Assembly (NCBI GenBank): GCA_026398575.1
Contig: JAPLSP010000455.1
Location: 1 to 5,538, forward strand
Length of the DNA stretch: 5,538 nucleotides
Source: Candidatus Sumerlaeota bacterium
GTDB lineage: Bacteria; Sumerlaeota; Sumerlaeia; JADFCT01
Direction of reading: 5' to 3'
Part shown: positions 1-5,417 of the stretch, in pieces
How the letters are laid out: each line of letters opens with the position of its first letter
Position numbering within the stretch: position 1 is the stretch's first letter
Position numbers and translations under genes: made by a program
The notes under the pieces: model-generated
Seen by the model: the letters and a program-made list of their open reading frames with translations, nothing else
Databases searched by the model: none
Told to the model about the DNA's origin: nothing

Positions 1-2
1 TT

Positions 3-47
3 ACTCCAAAAGCTGGCGCCGCTTCCGACCGCATTACGCCGGACCTA
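3..47. repeat. Dispersed GC-rich repeat, copy A
   Basis: This element runs right up to the stop codon of the prepilin gene. Its first 33 nt (3-35) match the reverse complement of 5486-5518 at 29 of 33 positions; the core GCTGGCGCCGC is identical. With one gap the similarity continues through a CGG-CCT block to about 47. Two copies in inverted orientation within one short window suggest a dispersed intergenic repeat family (REP-like). It could also act as a transcript end for the minus-strand genes, but there is no T-run to support an intrinsic terminator. Confidence 0.7.
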
Positions 48-806
48 TTGCGATTGCGCGTTGAATCGCAAAATATCGCCGATGCTTACCGTGCCGTTCG
101 TCGGATCATAGCGCAGGTCGGGCCATGAGGGGTCGCGCGCGCCAACGTGATAATACTGCGGTTCCATGGCGCGCTCGATGGCTTCGCAGTGATTGTGTCC
201 CGGACCGCAGCTGGCCACCATCCAAAGCACGATCTGGCTCGCTGCAAACTGATCCACAAAGAAGCTTTTATGATTGTAGCAGTCATAGCACCAGTTGACG
301 CGCTGCGCTTTGGTCGCCTGATCTTTATCGTACATCCGATTGTCGTCGCGCGTGCCGGGACCGGGATAGTTGACCCAATCCGCTGCTGGCAGGCCCCAAT
401 AGTAGCGATAAAAATATGTGAACGGCTGCTGCGTGGGTGGATCGGTGGCCGTCCAGCCGCCTGGCTGAAACGGCGAGATGGGTAGGGTGGTGATATACGC
501 GACGGGCGTCGTCAGACGGTAGGGAACAAAGGTTCTTTCCCCGTCATGGTCCGAATAGTTGAGCTGGGTGCCATCATTGGCATTGTAGTAATAGGGGTAG
601 ATGCCATAATCCACAAAATAAGATTCGATCGCCGTGGCGATGGTGCGTTCATCAGCGTGAACGCGCGCTATCTTGGCCCGGCTTTGGGCGTCCAGGAAAT
701 TGGGAACCGCGATCATCGAAAGAATGGATATGATCGCGATGACGATCAGCAATTCGATCAGCGTAAATCCGCCGTGGGTAAAGTCGGGACGACACTTGTG
801 ATTCAT
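45..806 (-). CDS. Prepilin-like protein (type II secretion GspG/type IV pilin family)
   Basis: This 253-residue protein has a class III prepilin signal: a short basic leader ending in GG, then FTLIELLIVIAIISILSMIA (residues 14-33). Cleavage is expected after Gly13, giving a methylated Phe as mature residue 1 and the conserved Glu at mature position 5. The hydrophobic stretch 16-36 is the N-terminal helix used for membrane insertion and fibre packing. The rest is a large Tyr/Pro/Asp-rich globular domain with four Cys (173, 176, 200, 207), and it ends in a YDPTNGTVSIGDI-type segment common in paralogous pseudopilin-like proteins of PVC-related lineages. No GspD, E, F or peptidase gene is nearby, so it is probably one of many scattered paralogues rather than the core GspG. 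The start is supported by AAGGA at 817-813, 6 nt upstream. It lies 28 nt after the DUF3106-like gene and is probably co-transcribed. The family is secure; the role is unknown. Confidence 0.92.
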   Translation of the reverse strand: MNHKCRPDFTHGGFTLIELLIVIAIISILSMIAVPNFLDAQSRAKIARVHADERTIATAIESYFVDYGIYPYYYNANDGTQLNYSDHDGERTFVPYRLTTPVAYITTLPISPFQPGGWTATDPPTQQPFTYFYRYYWGLPAADWVNYPGPGTRDDNRMYDKDQATKAQRVNWCYDCYNHKSFFVDQFAASQIVLWMVASCGPGHNHCEAIERAMEPQYYHVGARDPSWPDLRYDPTNGTVSIGDILRFNAQSQ

Positions 807-834
807 GGAAAATCCTTTCTGCTTTTAATACGGA

Positions 835-1611
835 TCATGGCTTGCGGGGTTTGCCCGGGCGCGCGGGGGGATTGGGTTTCTTGGGATTTGTACCGGCCCC
901 CGGACGGTTTCCGAGGGCGGGTCTCCCCGGAACCACGCCGGCGCCAGCGCCGCCTCCCGCATTTACTCTGCCGGTATTTGGGCCGGCGCCGGGTTTTGCT
1001 TTATTGCCCGGTTTCCCCTGTCCCTGGCCGTCGCCTGAACGCGCAGCCAGAGCCGGTTTCCTTTCGACCTGCGTCTCGGTTGTCGGCTTGGCGTCATCCG
1101 ATTTCGCGGCGGTCACGCTGTCGCTCGATGGCTTGACGTAACCCGGTTGCGCCATGAGAAAACTCTCGCTTATTGGCGGTGGAGCCGCCGAATTCGTATC
1201 GCTCGCGATCACCGGCGCGCGCGGCTGCACTTGGCGCTCCACCGCCGAAGCCACATATCGCAGATACTGCTGCCGGAGCGCTTCCTGTTCTTCCGGCTTG
1301 GTTTGCTTGAATATCTCGTAGTTCGACCGGATCCGCGCCTGCTCGGCTTCCGACATCTGTTTGAAGCGCTCCAGATTGTTTCTGAGTTCTCCAATTTTTT
1401 GGGAGCTGATTTGCTGCGCCGCATCCACAATCGCCTGGCGCTGCTCTTCACTCATGGCTTTCCAGCGGGCTAAATTGCGCTCGGCATCTGTTTGAACGAC
1501 CTCATTGCCACTATTGGAAACTTGCGCGCAAACAGTCACGCCGCGCGCAATCAGGAGGAACAGCCCCAACCCAAGGAGCGTCAGATGAAGATATAAATTT
1601 GATTTCATCAT
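835..1611 (-). CDS. Secreted DUF3106-like protein with disordered basic Gly/Pro/Ala-rich tail
   Basis: The 258-residue product starts with a Sec signal peptide: Lys3, a Leu-rich core (residues 6-22), and a likely cut after VCA at residue 29. Residues 43-120 are helical, charged and Gln-rich, and carry three degenerate copies of a 'W/F-K-x-M-S-E-E-Q' unit (starting at W50, F83 and F101). This pattern is typical of DUF3106 proteins, whose function is unknown. From about residue 130 the chain is low-complexity, and from 195 it is a Gly/Pro/Ala/Lys/Arg tail ending in KPRKP, so it is probably disordered and strongly basic; binding to a polyanion or the cell wall is only a guess. Its ATG overlaps the stop of the upstream membrane-protein gene in an ATGA. 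GGAGG at 1626-1622 lies 10 nt before the start, which implies translational coupling. The DUF3106 assignment rests on the repeat pattern and neighbourhood, not on a search. Confidence 0.85.
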   Translation of the reverse strand: MMKSNLYLHLTLLGLGLFLLIARGVTVCAQVSNSGNEVVQTDAERNLARWKAMSEEQRQAIVDAAQQISSQKIGELRNNLERFKQMSEAEQARIRSNYEIFKQTKPEEQEALRQQYLRYVASAVERQVQPRAPVIASDTNSAAPPPISESFLMAQPGYVKPSSDSVTAAKSDDAKPTTETQVERKPALAARSGDGQGQGKPGNKAKPGAGPNTGRVNAGGGAGAGVVPGRPALGNRPGAGTNPKKPNPPARPGKPRKP

Positions 1612-1985
1612 TTTAGTGGCGCCTCCGCAAAGCGTTTAAACGTATCCATATCCTTCAACAGATCCAGGTTCTCCAAGAGACCGGCATTTTCGTAGATTTC
1701 CAGATTTTCGACCACCCATGGCATGGCCCCGCTGAGGGGCGCTTTGACAATCCCGGGCGCAGCAATATCCACGGAGCGCCTGCGATTGCCCCACGGCGAT
1801 TGATAAAGGAATAGAGCCACGACCAGCACGCCCAGGAAGATGGCGGCTATTCTGATCGCCCATTGCCTGCCGCTTGTGCCCGAGTCGCGGCTGTATTCGA
1901 CATGCGGCTTGGCGATCAGCCTGGTTTCAATCCGCTGTCTCGCCGGAAGCGGCCTGCCGCCCGGCGGTCTCTTTTCTGGTATCAT
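1608..1985 (-). CDS. Small single-pass membrane protein with acidic ENLDLL-type C-terminus
   Basis: The 125-residue product has a basic, Pro/Arg-rich cytoplasmic N-terminus (residues 1-42), one transmembrane helix (about 42-61), and an outer segment ending in the Leu/Asp/Glu pattern ENLEIYENAGLLENLDLLKD (93-112). I recall this 'VENLxLLENLDLL' pattern from small proteins that often sit beside a DUF3106 gene, commonly downstream of an ECF sigma factor and anti-sigma factor; here no sigma factor or zinc-finger anti-sigma gene is visible. The reading frame stays open upstream to 2123, but ATG 1985 is preferred: GGAGGG at 1999-1994 lies 8 nt before it, and the upstream extension has no family-like features. 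Its stop overlaps the DUF3106-like start by 4 nt, so the two are almost certainly co-translated and may act as a membrane anchor and periplasmic partner. Function is unknown. Confidence 0.82.
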   Translation of the reverse strand: MIPEKRPPGGRPLPARQRIETRLIAKPHVEYSRDSGTSGRQWAIRIAAIFLGVLVVALFLYQSPWGNRRRSVDIAAPGIVKAPLSGAMPWVVENLEIYENAGLLENLDLLKDMDTFKRFAEAPLK

Positions 1986-2047
1986 CGTCCATACCCTCCG
2001 CTGATTTCTTGCGCGCACTTTTTGGATTATGCCAACACGGTCAGAAG

Positions 2048-2329
2048 CTAGCCAGCCAAATCGTGCGGCTGGCGCAAATCCGCCTCCCGCCAAACTTTCA
2101 GCGGAATCGGGCAATCCTGCCAATGAAGCGAGACGTGGACGGCATGGGCGACATAGTCGGCTTCGGACCAGACGCTGTTTTCACCCGAGGCGCCTTCTTC
2201 GCTCAGCAAACGCGCCGCTCCCAGCGCGAATCCGCCCAAACACGCGGCGCCCGTCTGCCTCAGGAACGCCCTGCGCGAACGACACAAAACCCTCCCCTGG
2301 CTTGTTTCCTTTTTGGGAATCGTCTTCAT
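2048..2329 (-). CDS. Small Tat-signal exported protein of unknown function
   Basis: The predicted product is 93 residues. It begins with a twin-arginine signal: a basic region, then SRRAFLR (18-24), and a hydrophobic, Ala/Gly-rich stretch (25-41). The mature part is only about 50 residues, with a HAVHVSLHWQDCPIPLKVW block (62-80) that holds three His and one Cys and could bind a metal or cofactor. I do not recognise a family. A start at 2371 is possible but would be encoded inside an ATG-rich heptamer repeat; ATG 2329 is preceded by a purine-rich GAGAAGAG and gives a normal Tat leader. It follows the amrS-like gene on the same strand with a 74-nt gap. The short mature region and the stop just after PHDLAG leave open that it is a fragment of a longer exported protein. 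Tat substrates are usually folded or cofactor-containing, which fits a redox or metal role, but this is inference. Confidence 0.62.
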   Translation of the reverse strand: MKTIPKKETSQGRVLCRSRRAFLRQTGAACLGGFALGAARLLSEEGASGENSVWSEADYVAHAVHVSLHWQDCPIPLKVWREADLRQPHDLAG

Positions 2330-2333
2330 TTCT

Positions 2334-2363
2334 CTTCTCTCACTTCTTATTTTGCTTCTCTCA
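2334..2363. repeat. Direct repeat CTTCTCTCA, 21-nt period
   Basis: The 9-nt word CTTCTCTCA occurs at 2334-2342 and again at 2355-2363 in a pyrimidine-rich tract. It merges into the CATTTTT array that follows. On the minus strand the purine-rich complement supplies the weak GAGAAG-type ribosome-binding sequence of the Tat-signal gene. Confidence 0.6.
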
Positions 2364-2395
2364 TTTTTCATTTTTCATTTTGCATTTTACATTTG
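2362..2395. repeat. Heptamer tandem array (CATTTTN, five units)
   Basis: Five adjacent units are visible: CATTTTT at 2362 and 2369, CATTTTG at 2376, CATTTTA at 2383, and a 6-nt CATTTG at 2390. On the minus strand each unit ends in ATG, so the array creates several spurious start codons just after the amrS-like stop. It is A/T-rich in an otherwise GC-rich region, which suggests slippage-generated or dispersed repeat DNA rather than coding sequence. Confidence 0.8.
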
Positions 2396-2403
2396 CCGCA
2401 GCC

Positions 2404-3165
2404 TCATTTCCACACTCCCGCGATGGCCGCGCCGCATTGAGGGCAATGGCCATCTTTGATATTGTTTTCATGAATGATATAGCCGGTGCGCCGGATCAGG
2501 AGCGCGCCGTCCTTCGGGCAGAAGGTGGATTCCCCCGCCTGGCCGGGGCGATTGCCGACGTAGATATAATGTATCCCCGCATTCTTCGCAATGCGCGCCG
2601 CCATATCGAGCGTCTCATCGGGCGTGACGGGCAGTTCGCGCAACTGATATTGCGGATAAAAGCGCGACAGATGCAGCGGAACGTCCGGCCCCAGATTCTT
2701 GACGATCCACTCGCACATCTTCTCGATCATCTCCGGGCGGTCGCTGATGGTGGGGATCAGCAGATTGATGATCTCGAACCAGACGCCCATTTCCTTGGCG
2801 ATCAGGAGCGTATCGAGCACCGGCTGGAGCGCGCCGCCGGAGTTCGCGCGATAAAGCGCGTCGTCGAAATATTTCAGGTCAATGTGCGCGCCGTCGGCGA
2901 CCTTCAGCAGATTGCGCCAGGGTTCGGGATTGATGTAGCCGGCCGTCACCAAAACGTTGCGGATGCCTGCCGCCCGCGCCGCCACGCAGCAATCGTAGGC
3001 GTATTCATAGTAGATGATCGGATCGGTGTAGGTATAGGAAATCGTCTGGCAACGCTCGATCAGTTTGCCGCCGCGATTGACGCGCGCACGGCAATCCCCC
3101 GCGCGCCCCTCGTCAATCAGGCAGCGCCTCGGGCATAAATCGCATTGCACACGTTTGGCAGGCAT
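2404..3165 (-). pseudogene. amrS: AmmeMemoRadiSam-type radical SAM protein lacking its CxxxCxxC block (internal in-frame deletion)
   Basis: The 253-residue frame aligns by eye with AmrS (AmmeMemoRadiSam system radical SAM enzyme) at both ends. The N-terminal Cys cluster CDLCPRRC plus Cys25 is followed by the RVNRGGKL motif at 28-35. Downstream, SYTYTDPIIYYEYAYD (43-58), LVTAGYINPEPW (72-83), HIDLKYF (93-99), LLIPTISD (135-142), HLSRFYPQY (165-173) and the C-terminal CPQCGAAIAGVW are all family-typical. Between Lys34 and Thr41 the family normally carries about 80-95 residues, including the DPIEKKPLFHFLPG-like stretch and the CxxxCxxC that binds the SAM [4Fe-4S] cluster. Here that block is absent and no CxxxCxxC exists elsewhere. 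The frame is intact and open, so this is either a recent in-frame deletion, an assembly artefact, or a degenerate non-radical protein. ATG 3165 is the only start before an upstream in-frame stop; no clear Shine-Dalgarno is seen. The AmrA and AmrB partners are not in the window. The family is confident; pseudogene status is inferred. Confidence 0.8.
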
Positions 3166-3217
3166 AAGAAAACCAAAAATCTGACGATCTTCGGCGCCTC
3201 AGATCATCACTGCGCCC

Positions 3218-3245
3218 ATTGTCCTTCCATGCCGCCTTTTTTCAA
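3218..3245 (-). promoter_or_regulatory. Candidate sigma70-type promoter for amrS-like gene
   Basis: Read on the minus strand, TTGAAA (3245-3240) and GACAAT (3223-3218) are separated by 16 nt. A transcript would begin near 3211, about 45 nt before ATG 3165. The -10 box is a poor match at its first base and the spacer is short, so this is weaker than the opposing promoter. Confidence 0.35.
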
Positions 3246-3255
3246 AGCCTTTTTT
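3234..3255. repeat. Direct repeat GCCTTTTTT, 13-nt period
   Basis: GCCTTTTTT occurs at 3234-3242 and 3247-3255. The two T-tracts lie 15 to 36 bp upstream of the plus-strand -35 box, where A/T tracts can act as an UP-like element. No hairpin precedes either run, so a terminator is unlikely. Confidence 0.45.
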
Positions 3256-3269
3256 GCGCACTTGTCCAT

Positions 3270-3299
3270 TTGACGCCGGCGCCTCGGTCCGCATACAAT
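3270..3299 (+). promoter_or_regulatory. Sigma70-type promoter for the sugar-binding lipoprotein gene
   Basis: TTGACG at 3270-3275 and TACAAT at 3294-3299 match the -35 and -10 consensus in 5 of 6 positions each, with an 18-nt spacer. The predicted transcript start is near 3306, giving a 5' leader of about 28 nt before ATG 3334. The promoter lies in the divergent region between the amrS-like gene and the ytfQ-like gene. Confidence 0.68.
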
Positions 3300-3307
3300 G
3301 AATGCGG
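3289..3307. promoter_or_regulatory. Candidate operator: pseudo-palindrome over the -10 box
   Basis: The 19-nt sequence CCGCATACAATGAATGCGG has 8 of 9 base pairs matching about a central A, with perfect 6-nt outer arms CCGCAT and ATGCGG. It covers the whole -10 box and the predicted transcript start, the position expected for a repressor that blocks polymerase binding. Sugar uptake genes are often controlled this way by LacI- or GntR-family regulators; the regulator here is unknown and not in the window. Confidence 0.5.
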
Positions 3308-3319
3308 AATCAAACTGCC

Positions 3320-3327
3320 GGAAGGGG
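3320..3327 (+). promoter_or_regulatory. Ribosome-binding site that sets the ytfQ start
   Basis: GGAAGGGG abuts ATG 3328 and is 6 nt from ATG 3334. The spacing rules out 3328 and favours 3334; ATG 3337 is a less likely alternative at 9 nt. Confidence 0.7.
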
Positions 3328-3333
3328 ATGGAT

Positions 3334-4320
3334 ATGATGAGACGCAAAGAGATGCGGACTTTGTGTTGGATCGCCGCCGCTGGCATGATCCTCGCCGTCG
3401 CGCTGGGCGCCGGTGGATGCGGCAAGCCGGCGCAAAGCAAAAAAATCGTGATTGGATTTTCGCAGATCGGCGCCGAAAGCGCCTGGCGCACCGCCGAAAC
3501 AAACTCGTTCCTGGCCGAAGCCGAAAAGCGCCGCGTGACGATGAAGTTCTCCGACGCGCAAGGCAAACAGGAAAACCAGATCAAGGCCGTGCGCTCCTTC
3601 ATCGCGCAGGGCGTGAGCATCATCTTCCTCGCGCCGGTGGTCGAGACCGGATGGGAGCCGGTCCTGCAGGAAGCCAAACAAGCCGGGATTCCCGTCATCC
3701 TGGTGGATCGCAACGTCAAGGTCTCGGATAAATCGCTCTATGTGACGCGCATCGCGCCAGATTGCGAAGAGGAAGGCCGGATCGCCGCGCGGTGGCTTGC
3801 CGACAAGCTCAAAGGCAAGGGCAATATCGTCGAACTGGAAGGCACCGTGGGATCGGCGCCTGCGATTTCGCGCAAGAATGGCTTTCATGAAGTCCTCGAA
3901 AAATTCCCCGACCTGAAGGTCATCAAAATGCAGTCCGGCGATTTCCTGCGCGCCAAGGGCAAGGAAGTCATGGAGGCGATCCTCAAATCCGTGGATCCCA
4001 AAACCATCAACGCGCTTTATGCGCATAATGACGACATGGCCATCGGCGCAATCCAGGCCATCGAAGAAGCCGGCCTGAAACCGGCGCAGGACATCCTGGT
4101 CGTCTCGATTGACGGCGTCAAAGGCGCCTTCGAGGCGATGGCGGCGGGCAAGCTGAACATGTCGGTGGAATGCAATCCGATGCTGGCGCCGCTGGCATTC
4201 GACGCGGCGGAAAAAATTCTTGCAGGCGAAAAAGACAAACTCCCCGAATGGACCAAAGTCCCAACGCGCTTCTTCGAGCAGTCGCAGGCCAAAGACGCTC
4301 TCCCCTCACGCCTCTATTAA
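3334..4320 (+). CDS. ytfQ: YtfQ-like galactofuranose/sugar ABC transporter substrate-binding lipoprotein
   Basis: The 328-residue product is a periplasmic binding protein of the ribose/galactose type (Peripla_BP_4). It has a lipoprotein signal: MMRRK, a hydrophobic core (residues 10-25) and AGGC with Cys29 as the lipidated residue. It closely resembles E. coli YtfQ (galactofuranose binding) from memory: IGFSQIGAESAWRTAETN (40-57), GKQENQIKAVRSFIAQGV (77-94), FLAPVVETGWEPVLQEAK (98-115), QSGDFLRAKGKEVMEA (200-215), YAHNDDMAIGAIQAIEEAGL (229-248) and VSIDGV (257-262). Likely ligand-contact regions include Asp125-Arg126, Arg180, Asn232-Asp233-Asp234 and Asp260. ATG 3334 is chosen because GGAAGGGG (3320-3327) lies 6 nt upstream; ATG 3298 overlaps the -10 box. 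The ATPase and permeases (ytfR, ytfT, yjfF) are missing from this window; the next gene is UroD-like. The exact sugar is not certain. Confidence 0.9.
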   Translation: MMRRKEMRTLCWIAAAGMILAVALGAGGCGKPAQSKKIVIGFSQIGAESAWRTAETNSFLAEAEKRRVTMKFSDAQGKQENQIKAVRSFIAQGVSIIFLAPVVETGWEPVLQEAKQAGIPVILVDRNVKVSDKSLYVTRIAPDCEEEGRIAARWLADKLKGKGNIVELEGTVGSAPAISRKNGFHEVLEKFPDLKVIKMQSGDFLRAKGKEVMEAILKSVDPKTINALYAHNDDMAIGAIQAIEEAGLKPAQDILVVSIDGVKGAFEAMAAGKLNMSVECNPMLAPLAFDAAEKILAGEKDKLPEWTKVPTRFFEQSQAKDALPSRLY

Positions 4321-4321
4321 T

Positions 4322-4339
4322 AGGATTCTTCGTAATCCT
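4322..4339 (+). terminator. Weak stem-loop after the sugar-binding gene
   Basis: AGGATT (4322-4327) pairs perfectly with AATCCT (4334-4339) around a 6-nt CTTCGT loop, followed by TT and then A. The 6-bp stem is low in GC and the T-run is short, so it may only attenuate transcription or protect the 3' end of the ytfQ message, leaving some read-through into the UroD-like gene. Confidence 0.35.
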
Positions 4340-4356
4340 TTAGGTCCCTTACGTCC
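4340..4356. repeat. 17-nt repeat, left copy (inverted relative to 5418-5434)
   Basis: TTAGGTCCCTTACGTCC is the reverse complement of 5418-5434 with one mismatch. The element lies in the gap before the UroD-like gene and its partner lies just after it. Internally it has a GTCCCTT/CGTCCCTT near-repeat, so the element may be part of a longer simple repeat family. Confidence 0.65.
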
Positions 4357-4388
4357 CTTCACCAATCCCTCACAGAAAGCAGCCTCCC

Positions 4389-5408
4389 ATGACCAAACGC
4401 GACGTGGTCCGGATGATCCTCGAAGGCAAACGTCCGCCTTATGTGCCGTGGAATTTTACCTTTACCAAAGAGGCCGCGGAAAAACTCGCCGCGCACTATG
4501 GAACGCCAGACCTGGACACGGTGGTGGACAATCACTTCCTCGCATTGGGTTGCGCGTTCAACTTCATGGAACCCATCGGCAACGGGCGCGTGCGCGATGT
4601 CTGGGACGTCGTCTGGAACCGCAGCGTGGACAAAGACATCGGCATCGTGGAGGGGCTGATCCTGCCCGAGCCCACCTTAAAGAATTTTACACCGCCCCAT
4701 CCGCTGGATCCCAGATTTTTCGACCCTATCCCGGATGCGATCGCGCGCCGGCCTGATTGCTTGCGCGTCTTCAATCTCGACTTTTCGTTTTTCGAGCGGG
4801 CCTGGACGCTGCGCGGCATGGAAAATCTGATGATGGATTTCCTCGAGAATCCCGATTTCGTCCACGAACTGCTGGCCGTGATCGCCGACTACAACATCGC
4901 GCAGATATGCGCAGCGGCGCGCTACGACATTGACGCCGTCTATTTCGGCGACGACTGGGGACAGCAACACGGGCTTATCATGGGCAAGCAATACTGGCGC
5001 GAATTCATCCGCCCGCAACTCGAACGCATGTACGGCGCCGTCCACGCGTCTGGCAAGTTTGTGATGATCCATTCCTGCGGCGACGTGGATGAGCTCTTCG
5101 ACGACCTCGTGGAGATCGGCGTCAACTGCTTCAATCCATTCCAGCCGGAAGTCTTGGACGTCTTCGACCTGCTGCCGCGCTACCGCAAAAAGATGTCTTT
5201 CCATGGCGGCCTTTCGACGCAAAAAACGCTGCCCTTCGGAACCGTCGCCGACGTGCGCGCGGCAACGCGCCGTTTGCTGAACCTGGGCGCCGAGGGCGGC
5301 TTCATCCTTTCACCCGCCCACGCGGTCGAGGGCGACGTGTCACTGGAAAACATGCTGGCCTTTATCGAGGAAGCGAAGGCGCAACCGGGATATCAGAAGA
5401 AAGCATGA
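4389..5408 (+). CDS. Uroporphyrinogen decarboxylase-superfamily protein (UroD/MtaA-like)
   Basis: The 339-residue product has the length and the beta/alpha pattern of the UroD/MtaA/CmuA superfamily, which includes heme-pathway decarboxylases and cobalamin or methyl-corrinoid methyltransferases. Family-like features are YFGDDWGQQHGLIMGKQYWR (185-204), MIHSCGDVDELFDDL (226-240), FHGGLSTQKTLPFGT (271-285) and SPAHAVEGDVSLENMLAFIE (308-327). The N-terminus lacks the Arg/Gln-Ala-Gly-Arg motif of true HemE, so heme synthesis is unlikely. His228 and Cys230 match the HxC zinc ligands of MtaA-type methyltransferases; the usual third Cys near the C-terminus is replaced by the SPAHAVEGD stretch, where His311 could serve. 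This subtype is often seen near sugar or aromatic uptake genes. ATG 4389 has only a weak AGAAAG nine nt upstream. It follows ytfQ by 68 nt and may be partly co-transcribed. The substrate is unknown. Confidence 0.88.
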   Translation: MTKRDVVRMILEGKRPPYVPWNFTFTKEAAEKLAAHYGTPDLDTVVDNHFLALGCAFNFMEPIGNGRVRDVWDVVWNRSVDKDIGIVEGLILPEPTLKNFTPPHPLDPRFFDPIPDAIARRPDCLRVFNLDFSFFERAWTLRGMENLMMDFLENPDFVHELLAVIADYNIAQICAAARYDIDAVYFGDDWGQQHGLIMGKQYWREFIRPQLERMYGAVHASGKFVMIHSCGDVDELFDDLVEIGVNCFNPFQPEVLDVFDLLPRYRKKMSFHGGLSTQKTLPFGTVADVRAATRRLLNLGAEGGFILSPAHAVEGDVSLENMLAFIEEAKAQPGYQKKA

Positions 5409-5417
5409 GCACGACAA

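Noticed and set aside
842..1473. Plus-strand open frames opposite the DUF3106-like gene
   Set aside because: They lie antisense to a supported, translationally coupled gene, lack ribosome-binding sites and have a Pro/Arg-rich composition expected from the reverse of GC-rich coding DNA.
1986..2047. Promoter CATAAT before the membrane-protein gene
   Set aside because: A CATAAT is present on the minus strand, but no acceptable -35 lies at 16-18 nt, so it is not listed as a promoter.
1986..2123. Upstream extension of the single-pass membrane protein
   Set aside because: The frame is open to ATG 2123, but it would overlap the end of the Tat-signal gene and adds no recognisable sequence; ATG 1985 has a good GGAGGG site.
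2330..2371. Start of the Tat-signal gene at 2371
   Set aside because: The extra 14 residues are encoded by the heptamer and CTTCTCTCA repeats and push the twin-arginine motif far from the N-terminus.
2362..2395. CRISPR-like array
   Set aside because: The units are only 7 nt with no unique spacers, so this is a simple tandem repeat.
2029..3138. Long plus-strand open frame opposite the amrS-like gene
   Set aside because: It spans antisense DNA of three features including the heptamer repeat, and its product shows no recognisable domain, whereas the minus strand has clear family motifs.
3298..3333. Upstream ATG codons at 3298 and 3328 as starts of the sugar-binding gene
   Set aside because: 3298 lies inside the -10 box and would precede the predicted transcript start; 3328 directly abuts the GGAAGGGG site with no spacing. 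3334 has correct spacing and a normal lipoprotein leader.
4389..5408. HemE (heme-pathway uroporphyrinogen decarboxylase)
   Set aside because: The N-terminal Arg-Gln-Ala-Gly-Arg type motif of HemE is absent, and the HxC site fits the methyltransferase-like branch better.
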